13,731 nt of DNA, taken from NCBI GenBank assembly GCA_964562405.1, contig CAZLTC010000066.1, positions 1 to 13,731 on the forward strand, read 5' to 3'. This document shows positions 7,250 to 13,348 of the stretch, piece after piece. Origin of the DNA: WJLY01 sp964562405 (GTDB lineage Bacteria; Joyebacterota; Joyebacteria; Joyebacterales; Joyebacteraceae). The notes under the pieces were generated by a model. The model worked only from the letters and a program-made list of their open reading frames with translations. It had not been told where the DNA came from and did no database searches. The translations under genes and the position numbers were made by a program. How positions within the stretch are numbered: the first letter of the stretch is position 1; every line of letters starts with the position of its first letter.

Positions 7250-7840
7250 CTACCTTCCCTTACGGATCGCGCGCATGATGAGTTCCTCGACGCACAGCTC
7301 GCAGCCCGCCTCGCGCTGGACCTTCAGCACGGCCTCGCGGGCCGTGAGGTTGTTCATTCCCAGCGCGACGAGCGCGAGCACCGCGTCCCCAACGTCGCCG
7401 ACGCCCGCAGTGCCACCGCCGATCGAGGCGACGTCCATGCCCGACAGACGCTCCTTGAGCTCTACGATCATGCGCTGAGCCGTCTTCCTACCGATGCCCG
7501 ACACGCTCGTCAAGAGCCCCAGGTCCTCCTCGACCACGGCGCGGTGGAACGCGTCGGGGGCGAGCCCGGACAGCACGGACAGGCCCAGCTTCGGCCCGAT
7601 TCCCGATATCGATATCAGCTCGAGGAAGAGGACCCGCTCTTCAGGAGTCAGGAATCCGAAGAGCTCAAGCGCGTCCTCCTTGACGTGCAGATGCGTGTAG
7701 ACGTGAACCTCGCGGCCTTCATCGGGCAGCCCACGGTAGGTGGAGACCGGCACCAGCAGCCGGAAGCCCACGCCGCCGACGTCCACCACGATGCCCGCGG
7801 GCGACTTTCTGGCGAGCTTTCCGGTGAGTTCAGCGATCAT
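7250..7840 (-). CDS. ruvA: Holliday junction DNA-binding protein RuvA
   Basis: Tetrameric junction-binding subunit that loads RuvB. The product is 196 residues. The N-terminal OB-fold domain (about 1-62) starts MIAELTGKLA and includes the acidic-pin residues Glu55-Asp56 in VKEDALELFGF. Two helix-hairpin-helix motifs follow, ISISGIGPKLGL (77-88) and LTSVSGIGRKTAQRM (110-124). After a Gly-rich linker (about 136-150) comes the C-terminal RuvB-binding domain (about 150-196). The start is ATG 7840, since the family begins here; the frame runs 23 codons further up but those overlap ruvC. Only one base separates it from the ruvC stop (TAA-G-ATG), and its own ribosome site is poor, so it is probably translated by coupling to ruvC. 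Confidence 0.96.
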   Translation of the reverse strand: MIAELTGKLARKSPAGIVVDVGGVGFRLLVPVSTYRGLPDEGREVHVYTHLHVKEDALELFGFLTPEERVLFLELISISGIGPKLGLSVLSGLAPDAFHRAVVEEDLGLLTSVSGIGRKTAQRMIVELKERLSGMDVASIGGGTAGVGDVGDAVLALVALGMNNLTAREAVLKVQREAGCELCVEELIMRAIRKGR

Positions 7841-7841
7841 C

Positions 7842-8336
7842 TTAAAGGCCGATCCCGTCTCGCTTGTGGAGATGGCAGAGCGCGATGGCCAAGGCGTCGG
7901 ACTCGTCATCCTTCATGCCGGACACGTCCACACCCAGCAGCCGACTCACCATCGACGCGACCTGGGCCTTGGAAGCGGAGCCTATGCCCACGACCGACTT
8001 CTTTATCTCTCTGGGGGCGTATTCGAAGACCGGGATGCCGCTCTCGGCCGCGGCGAGGAGCGCGACGCCGCGCGCGTGTCCCAACTTGAGAGCCGACCTC
8101 ACGTTGCGCGCCTGGAAGACGTCCTCGACCGCGATCTCGTCCGGCCTCTCGGCCTCGATACGAACGAGTATCTGGTCGTGGATCTTTCTCAGGCGCTCCG
8201 GTAGAGGCGTCCTGGCCGAGGTGGTAACGCTCCACCAGCCCAGGGCACGGGGGCGCCCGCCCTCACTCGAGACGGCGCCGATGCCCGTCGTGATCGAACC
8301 GGGGTCTATGCCCAGCACCACGACCGTCCCGGCCAC
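7842..8336 (-). CDS. ruvC: Crossover junction endodeoxyribonuclease RuvC
   Basis: Dimeric resolvase that nicks Holliday junctions symmetrically after RuvAB migration. The 164-residue product has the RNase H-like fold and all four acidic metal ligands: Asp11 in GIDPG, Glu71 in AVEDVF, and Asp144 and Asp147 in KDDESDALAIALCH. The DNA-contact segment YAPREIKKSVVGIGSASKAQV (106 onward) is typical. It starts with GTG 8336, only 4 bases after the yebC stop, with its ribosome site inside the end of yebC. First of the contiguous ruvC-ruvA-ruvB set. Confidence 0.96.
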   Translation of the reverse strand: MAGTVVVLGIDPGSITTGIGAVSSEGGRPRALGWWSVTTSARTPLPERLRKIHDQILVRIEAERPDEIAVEDVFQARNVRSALKLGHARGVALLAAAESGIPVFEYAPREIKKSVVGIGSASKAQVASMVSRLLGVDVSGMKDDESDALAIALCHLHKRDGIGL

Positions 8337-8340
8337 TCGA

Positions 8341-9102
8341 CTATTCCTCTTCGTCTTCCTTCACGCGTTCGAGGACCTCGTCGGATATATCGAAGTTCGC
8401 GGACACGCTCTGGACGTCCTCGTGATCGTCGAGCGCTTCCATCAGCCTCAGCACCTTGCGCGCGTCGTTCTCCTCAAGCTCTACCGTCGTGCCCGGGACC
8501 CAGGTGACCTGCGAGCTGGAGACGGCGATGCCCGCCTTCGTCAGCGAGTCCCTGACCGACATGAAGTTCTTCGGGTCGGTCGTGACCTCGAACTCGTCGC
8601 ATTCCACGCTCAGGTCCTCGGCGCCCGCATCGAGCACGACCTCCATGACGCGGTCCTCGTCGTTCCCGTCCGAAGGAATGGCGATGAGGCCCTTCTGCAA
8701 GAAGTTCCACGCCACGCTGCCGCTCTCGCCCAGGTGTCCGCCGTACTTCTGGAGAGCGTGCCTTATCTCTCCCACCGTGCGGTTCTTGTTGTCGGTCAGG
8801 ACCTGTATGATCATCGCGACACCGGCCGGACCGTACGCCTCGTACGTGATCTCTTCGTACACCACACCCTTGATCTGACCCGCCCCCTTGGCGACGGCCT
8901 TCTCGATCTTGTCGTTGGGCATGTTGTCATCGCGCGCGGCCTGCACGGCCGTTCGCAGACGGGGATTCATGTTCGCGTCTCCCCCGCCCGAACGCGCCGC
9001 CGTCTCGATGAGCTTGGCGTGCTTGTTGAAGATCTTGCCGCGCTTAGCGTCTGTCGCGGCCTTCTTGTGCTTAATGCTCGCCCATTTCGAATGTCCCGAC
9101 AT
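8341..9102 (-). CDS. yebC: YebC/PmpR/TACO1-family protein
   Basis: Family long annotated as a transcriptional regulator. Mitochondrial TACO1 and recent work on bacterial members point to a role on the ribosome, easing translation through difficult stretches such as proline runs. The 253-residue product has the usual length and signatures: MSGHSKWASIKHKKAATDAK (1-20), GKIFNKHAKLI, NDKIEKAVAKG, YEAYGPAGVAMIIQVLTDN, NRTVGEIRHAL and GESGSVAWNF, then an acidic C-terminus (EDEEE). ATG 9102 has GGGGAGGG with the core 7 bases upstream. It lies between the EF-G-like gene (45-base gap) and ruvC (4-base gap). Linkage to ruvC is conserved in many bacteria; adjacency to an EF-G paralogue fits a translation role. 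Confidence 0.95.
   Translation of the reverse strand: MSGHSKWASIKHKKAATDAKRGKIFNKHAKLIETAARSGGGDANMNPRLRTAVQAARDDNMPNDKIEKAVAKGAGQIKGVVYEEITYEAYGPAGVAMIIQVLTDNKNRTVGEIRHALQKYGGHLGESGSVAWNFLQKGLIAIPSDGNDEDRVMEVVLDAGAEDLSVECDEFEVTTDPKNFMSVRDSLTKAGIAVSSSQVTWVPGTTVELEENDARKVLRLMEALDDHEDVQSVSANFDISDEVLERVKEDEEE
8344..8349 (-). promoter_or_regulatory. ruvC ribosome binding site inside the end of yebC
   Basis: GAGGAA on the minus strand encodes the last Glu-Glu of YebC and lies 7 bases before the ruvC GTG at 8336. It supports the GTG start and suggests coupled translation of yebC and ruvC. Confidence 0.6.
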
Positions 9103-9147
9103 CGGACGCCCTCCCCGTGCCGGCGCTCCCGCGCGCCTCTAGGTCCG

Positions 9148-11229
9148 TTAGTCCTCGTCGGCCTCGACCGTCGACTCCGCCACAACCTTCGCCTGAACAT
9201 CCCCGGGGACCTCCTCGTAATGGGAGAACTCCATCTCGAAGAAGCCCCGCCCCTGCGTGATCGAACGCAGGTGCGTCGAGTACTTGTACAGCTCCGCGAG
9301 CGGAACAAGCGCCTTCACGATCTGGTAGCGCCCTTCCTGACCCGTCTCACGAATCTTACCGCGACGCGAGGACACGTCGCTCATCACGTCACCAAGGTAC
9401 TCATCCGGAACCGTTACGGAGATCAGATAGATGGGTTCCAGCAGAACCGGCCTGGCATCAGCCGCGGCCAGGCGGAAGCCGATGGATCCGGCCATCTTGA
9501 AGGCCATTTCCGAGGAGTCCACCGAGTGGTACTTGCCGTCGTAGACGGCGACCTTGACGTCGACCATCGGGTACCCGGCGATCACGCCCTTGTTCATCCT
9601 CTCGACGACGCCCTTCTCTACCGCGGGAACGAACTTCGAGGGGATCGATCCTCCCACGATCTCGTTGGCGAACTCGAACCCGTTTCCGCGTTCGGTGGGC
9701 TCCAGCCTGAGCCACGCGACGCCGAACTGCCCCCGGCCGCCAGTCTGCTTCTTGTACTTGCCTTCAGCGTTCGCTGTGCCGCGGATGGTCTCTCGATACG
9801 GGATCCTCGGCTTCTCCATCTCGACCTCGACCCCGAACTTGCTCTTGAGCTCCGAGATCTTGACGTCCAGATGTTGCTCGCCGAGCCCCGAGATGATCGT
9901 CTGCTTGATGACGGGGTCGTACCCGGCCGAGAAGGTCGGGTCCTCCTCCTGGAGTTTGGACAGGCCCGTCGAGATCTTCTCCTCGTCGCCCTTCGACTTC
10001 GCGTGGATGGCGACCGAGAGCACAGGCTTCGGGAACTCGATGCCAGGTAGGACGATCGGGCTGGCCTTGGTGCAGAGCGTGTCGCCCGTCGAGGTGACCT
10101 TGAGCTTAACGACCGCCCCGATGTCGCCCACGGAGACCGACTCCGCATCCTTCCGCTCGCGGCCGACCAGACCGTAGACGGTGCCCATCCGCTCACCCTC
10201 ATCCTCGTTGGCATTCAGGACCTCGGCGCCGGCGCTCACGCTGCCCGAGTAGACGCGGAAGAGCGACAGCTCGCCGACGTGCTGCTCGGCCACCGTCTTG
10301 AAGACGAGCGCGGAGAACGGGGCTCCGGCCTCGGCCGGGATCGTAACCACGTCTTCACTCCGGGGCTTCGTGCCCACGGACTCCTTCACCACCGAGGCGG
10401 GAGGCAGTATCGACACGACGAGGTCCATGAACTGCTCGACACCGGCGGCCGACTCCGCGGCCGTCGCCACGACGGGAACCACGGTCGCTTGGGCGACGCC
10501 CGCCCGGAGGCCTCTGCGGATCTCGTCGGGTGTCAGAGACTCGTCGCCGAAGAACTTCTCCATCAGCTCGTCGTCGTTCTCGGCGGCCGCCTCCACCAGC
10601 TGGGCCCGCAGCTCGGCTACGTCGTTGGCCATGTCGGCGGGAATCTCCACGGCCTTGAACTTGCCGGGAGCCTCGTGGATGTACGCCTTCTGGTCAATCA
10701 GGTCGATGACTCCCCTGAAGTTCTCGGCCGACCCGATGGGGATCACGACCGGCGCGGGCCGCGCGCCCAGCACGTCGCTCAGTTGACCGAGGCACTTGCG
10801 GTAGTCGGCATGCTCCTTGTCCATCTTGTTGACACAGACCATCCGCGGCAGCGACGCCGCATCCAGGAACTGCCAGACGAGCTCCGTGCCCACCTCAACG
10901 CCGGAGGGCGCCGCCATGAGCACGATCGCCGCATCGGCCACCCTGATGCCCGCCTCGACGTCCCCGTAGAAGTCGGCGTATCCGGGGCAGTCGAGGATGT
11001 TGATCTTGGCGCCCTTCCACTGGCAGAACCCCACCCCGAGGCTGATCGTTATCTGGCGCTTCTTCTCGAGCTCGGTGTAGTCGAGGACGGACGATCCGTC
11101 GTCGACGCTTCCCATCCTCGCGATGGCGCCCCCCGCAAAGAGCATCGCCTCGGCCAGCGTCGTCTTGCCCGAGCTGCCGTGCGCCACGAGGGCTATGTTC
11201 CTTATCTTGTCTGGAGATGGAGACTTCAT
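9148..11229 (-). CDS. fusA: Elongation factor G-like translational GTPase (EF-G paralogue)
   Basis: A five-domain translational GTPase of 693 residues, probably ribosome-associated. The G domain has G1 AHGSSGKTT (16-24, canonical EF-G reads AHIDAGKTT), G2 KRQITIS (57-63), G3 DCPGY (80-84) and G4 NKMD (134-137). IPIGSAENFRGVIDLI (163-178) is EF-G-like. Later hallmarks are QEEDPTF (domain III), GGRGQFG (domain IV), LLEPIYLISVTVPDEY and SSRRGKI (domain V) and the C-terminal MEFSHYEEVP. The variant G1 and G3 motifs place it with the EF-G-like/EF-G-2 group, not the housekeeping EF-G, which should lie elsewhere near rpsL/rpsG. Tyr84 replaces the usual catalytic His of PGH. Start at ATG 11229 (MKSPSPDKIRN) with GGAAGG close upstream; earlier in-frame codons lie in the leader and promoter. 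First gene of the seven-gene operon. Family sure, exact role unknown. Confidence 0.9.
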   Translation of the reverse strand: MKSPSPDKIRNIALVAHGSSGKTTLAEAMLFAGGAIARMGSVDDGSSVLDYTELEKKRQITISLGVGFCQWKGAKINILDCPGYADFYGDVEAGIRVADAAIVLMAAPSGVEVGTELVWQFLDAASLPRMVCVNKMDKEHADYRKCLGQLSDVLGARPAPVVIPIGSAENFRGVIDLIDQKAYIHEAPGKFKAVEIPADMANDVAELRAQLVEAAAENDDELMEKFFGDESLTPDEIRRGLRAGVAQATVVPVVATAAESAAGVEQFMDLVVSILPPASVVKESVGTKPRSEDVVTIPAEAGAPFSALVFKTVAEQHVGELSLFRVYSGSVSAGAEVLNANEDEGERMGTVYGLVGRERKDAESVSVGDIGAVVKLKVTSTGDTLCTKASPIVLPGIEFPKPVLSVAIHAKSKGDEEKISTGLSKLQEEDPTFSAGYDPVIKQTIISGLGEQHLDVKISELKSKFGVEVEMEKPRIPYRETIRGTANAEGKYKKQTGGRGQFGVAWLRLEPTERGNGFEFANEIVGGSIPSKFVPAVEKGVVERMNKGVIAGYPMVDVKVAVYDGKYHSVDSSEMAFKMAGSIGFRLAAADARPVLLEPIYLISVTVPDEYLGDVMSDVSSRRGKIRETGQEGRYQIVKALVPLAELYKYSTHLRSITQGRGFFEMEFSHYEEVPGDVQAKVVAESTVEADED

Positions 11230-11262
11230 GGTCCTTCCCTTCACGATTCGCCGGACGCGATG

Positions 11263-11281
11263 GCGGCCCGACAGGGGCCGC
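11263..11281 (-). promoter_or_regulatory. GC-rich hairpin in the leader of the EF-G-like gene
   Basis: On the minus strand GCGGCCC-CTGTC-GGGCCGC can fold as a perfect 7-bp stem with a 5-base loop. It falls between the predicted transcription start (about 11298) and the ribosome site (about 11233-11240). No U-tract follows, so it is not an intrinsic terminator. It could affect leader stability or initiation, or arise by chance in GC-rich DNA. Confidence 0.35.
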
Positions 11282-11304
11282 ACCGTAGTGTCATCAAACG
11301 TCAG

Positions 11305-11334
11305 AAGATACCAGCAGAATAGGGCTCCCGTCAA
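11305..11334 (-). promoter_or_regulatory. Putative promoter of the EF-G-like/yebC/ruvCAB/queHA operon
   Basis: On the minus strand TTGACG (11334-11329) and TATCTT (11310-11305) are 18 bases apart, and TGG immediately before TATCTT gives an extended -10. Matches are 5 of 6 and 4 of 6. The predicted start is near 11298 with a leader of about 69 bases. The TTG of the -35 box is the end of one arm of the inverted repeat at 11332-11358. Confidence 0.5.
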
Positions 11335-11358
11335 CCTGAAACTCCCACATTCAGGTTG
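11332..11358. repeat. Perfect 9-bp inverted repeat between divergent promoters, operator candidate
   Basis: CAACCTGAA (11332-11340) and TTCAGGTTG (11350-11358) are exact inverted copies around a 9-base centre. No T-tract follows on either strand, arguing against a terminator. Both flanking -35 boxes begin with the TTG that ends an arm, so a protein bound here would cover the -35 regions of both divergent genes. Confidence 0.6.
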
Positions 11359-11385
11359 CGCGAGGCGCCCTCCCCATGCTAGTTT
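11356..11385 (+). promoter_or_regulatory. Putative promoter of the PpiD/SurA-type gene
   Basis: TTGCGC (11356-11361) and TAGTTT (11380-11385) with an 18-base spacer; TGC directly before TAGTTT forms an extended -10. The -35 overlaps the right arm of the inverted repeat. Predicted start near 11392, giving a leader of about 127 bases. Confidence 0.4.
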
Positions 11386-11411
11386 AGGGGGTTGTTACCC
11401 GGAATCACCAG

Positions 11412-11489
11412 AGGGGGGCGGCCCACCTGCGGCGCGCCCTCCTGAACGAACGTCCTCCCGCCGAAACCGCCGAGCGGCCGGCCGGGAGG
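11412..11489 (+). promoter_or_regulatory. Two successive hairpins in the leader of the PpiD/SurA-type gene
   Basis: The first can pair 11412-11420 (AGGGGGGCG) with 11435-11443 (CGCCCTCCT), nine pairs with one G-U. The second pairs 11454-11460 (CCTCCCG) with 11483-11489 (CGGGAGG), seven pairs, with a small inner stem CCGC/GCGG (11467-11470 with 11474-11477), followed by TTTAT. The run of T is too broken for a confident terminator. Such stems are easy to find in GC-rich DNA, so their role is uncertain. Confidence 0.3.
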
Positions 11490-11504
11490 TTTATCAAAGG
11501 CCAC

Positions 11505-11509
11505 GGAGG
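11505..11509 (+). promoter_or_regulatory. Ribosome binding site for the start at 11519
   Basis: GGAGG lies 9 bases before ATG 11519. The other candidate start, ATG 11531, would be 21 bases away, so 11519 is favoured. Confidence 0.6.
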
Positions 11510-11518
11510 CACCGTCAA

Positions 11519-13348
11519 ATGCTCGCAGTCATGCGTTCCAATACGAAGGTAATCCTCTGGATCGTAGTCATCGGCTTCCTCGGGTTCATATTCGCCGGCT
11601 GGGGGCGAGGACTCCAGAAGTACCGCAACGCGGCGCCGCAGCAGGGCGTCGTCGGACGGGTCGACGGAACGGTCATCACCTACCGCGACTTCAGCGACGA
11701 GCTTTCCAACCGTGTGCGCAACTACGCCGAGCAGAGCGGGGCAGAAGTCTCCGACGCGGCTCGCGACGCGCTGCGCGAGGAGACCTGGAACGCCATGGTG
11801 GCCGACATCATCGTGAATCGTGAGATCGAGAAGCTCCACATAGACGTCCCCGACGACAGCATCTTCGACATCCTGTGGAACAACCCGCCGCAGCAGGTCT
11901 ACAACTCCCCGTCCTTCCAGGACGCGGACGGCAACTTCGACTTCGATCTATACCACCGTGAGATCCAGATGCATCCGGAGCGTTGGGAGGGCATAGCGCA
12001 GATGTACCGGCAGTCCCTACAACGCCAGCGACTCCAGCAGGAGATCCAGGCCGGCGCCTTCGTCTCCGACAACGAGGTGTGGGACGAGTTCGCGGCGCAG
12101 AACGAGAAGGTGAGGGTCTCCTACATCGACATCGATCCGAACCGCATCGACGCGGCGTCGCTCATGCCCACGGACGAAGAAGCCAGGAGCTACTTCCAGT
12201 CTCATCGCGCCGACTACGAACAGCCTGCCACGGCTGTGCTCCGCTACGTCGCGTTCCCCAAGGTCGCTTCAGAAGCCGACGAGGCCGACACCCGCTCGTA
12301 CCTGGCCGACCTCGCCTCGGTCGCGCGCGAGGGTGAGGACTTCGCCGAACTGGCCAAGACCTACTCGCAGGGACCCAGTGCGCCCGACGGAGGGGACCTC
12401 GGGTGGTTCGGCCGCGGGCAGATGGTGCCTGAGTTCGAGGACGCCGCCTTCGCCCTCGGCGTCGGTGACGTGAGCGACCCGGTCAAAACGCAGTTCGGTT
12501 ACCACATCATCAAGGTGGAGGACAAGAGGCGAGAGAACGGCGAGGAGCAGATCAAGGCGCGCCACATCCTGGTCAAGCTGGCTCCGAGCGAGGAGACGCT
12601 CATGGAGCTCGAGGACAGCGCCAACGAACTCGAGGAGCTGGCGAAGAAGAACGGGCTCGATGCCGCCGCCGCCGAGCTGGGATACAAGCCTGTGGCGACT
12701 CCCCCGTTCGTCAATGACCGTATGATCCCGGGCGTCGGCGAGATTCGGCCGGCCGTCGTCCTGACGTTCGAGAACAAGCCCGGATTCGTCTTCGGTCCGG
12801 TCAGTTCGACCGACGCCTTCTACGTGTTCGAGGTGGCCGAACGCAACCCGCGGACACTCCCGACGTACGACGAGCTTACCGAGCAGGCGCAGGCAGACGG
12901 AGCCGAGAACCCCGCCGCGCTCGATCTTCTGAGGCAAAGGAGGATCGACAGCGGGCGCGCTAAGGCGGAGAGGATCGCCGACGCGGTCCGTGCCGGCTCG
13001 ACCCTGGAGCAGGCGGCCGCGGCCGAGGAGACAAGCGTTCAGCAGACCGACCTCTTCTCAAGGCGTGATTACGTGCGCCGGATCGGCAGGGCCAACGAGT
13101 TCATAGGTGCGAGCTTCGGGCTCAGAGCGGGAGAGACGAGCGGAGTGATCTCGTCCGGTGACCCGCAGCACTTCTACGTTCTTCGCGTCGAGGAGAAGCT
13201 CGCCCCCGACCGGGACATGTTCGCGGAGCAGCAGGAGCAGCTGCGGGCGCAGCTGCTCAGGACAGAGCAGATCGATCTCTTCACGGCGTGGCTCGAGGGT
13301 CTGACGGCTCAGGCCAAGATAGACGACTATCGAGAGCGGTACTTCTAG
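11519..13348 (+). CDS. Inner-membrane-anchored PpiD/SurA-type peptidylprolyl isomerase and chaperone
   Basis: Predicted periplasmic folding factor that handles newly exported proteins. The 609-residue product has a single N-terminal membrane segment (about 11-28, VILWIVVIGFLGFIFAGW) preceded by basic residues, so most of it should face the periplasm, as in PpiD. A SurA_N/PpiD-like region follows, with GVVGRVDGTVITYRDFSDEL (43-62) and a helical chaperone part to about 235. A parvulin-like module lies at about 240-336, with GGDLGWFGRGQMVPEFEDAA (291-310) and KTQFGYHIIKV (323-333). A second module opens ARHILVK (347-353) but loses the later parvulin core. C-terminal helices (about 445-609) complete it. 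The product has no cysteine. Start chosen by GGAGG and the PpiD-like N-terminus; the frame is open 132 codons further up, but those overlap the divergent promoters and look non-coding. Its stop overlaps that of the next gene. Family good; whether it is an active isomerase is uncertain. Confidence 0.88.
   Translation: MLAVMRSNTKVILWIVVIGFLGFIFAGWGRGLQKYRNAAPQQGVVGRVDGTVITYRDFSDELSNRVRNYAEQSGAEVSDAARDALREETWNAMVADIIVNREIEKLHIDVPDDSIFDILWNNPPQQVYNSPSFQDADGNFDFDLYHREIQMHPERWEGIAQMYRQSLQRQRLQQEIQAGAFVSDNEVWDEFAAQNEKVRVSYIDIDPNRIDAASLMPTDEEARSYFQSHRADYEQPATAVLRYVAFPKVASEADEADTRSYLADLASVAREGEDFAELAKTYSQGPSAPDGGDLGWFGRGQMVPEFEDAAFALGVGDVSDPVKTQFGYHIIKVEDKRRENGEEQIKARHILVKLAPSEETLMELEDSANELEELAKKNGLDAAAAELGYKPVATPPFVNDRMIPGVGEIRPAVVLTFENKPGFVFGPVSSTDAFYVFEVAERNPRTLPTYDELTEQAQADGAENPAALDLLRQRRIDSGRAKAERIADAVRAGSTLEQAAAAEETSVQQTDLFSRRDYVRRIGRANEFIGASFGLRAGETSGVISSGDPQHFYVLRVEEKLAPDRDMFAEQQEQLRAQLLRTEQIDLFTAWLEGLTAQAKIDDYRERYF

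Noticed and set aside
9103..9147. Possible terminator between the EF-G-like gene and yebC
   Set aside because: GGCGC-GCGGGA-GCGCC can form a 5-bp stem, but no T-tract follows, and the gene spacing fits an operon.
7864..10050. 728-codon plus-strand open frame spanning ruvC, yebC and part of the EF-G-like gene
   Set aside because: It is the antisense frame of three clearly recognised genes in GC-rich DNA; no domain is recognisable and it has no ribosome site.
10279..11322. Plus-strand open frame opposite the start of the EF-G-like gene
   Set aside because: Same kind of antisense shadow, rich in His, Arg and Gly, lying over the GTPase G domain.
11123..11518. N-terminal extension of the PpiD/SurA-type protein
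   Set aside because: The open frame crosses the divergent promoters and overlaps the EF-G-like gene; the residues are low complexity and the membrane anchor expected at the N-terminus follows ATG 11519.
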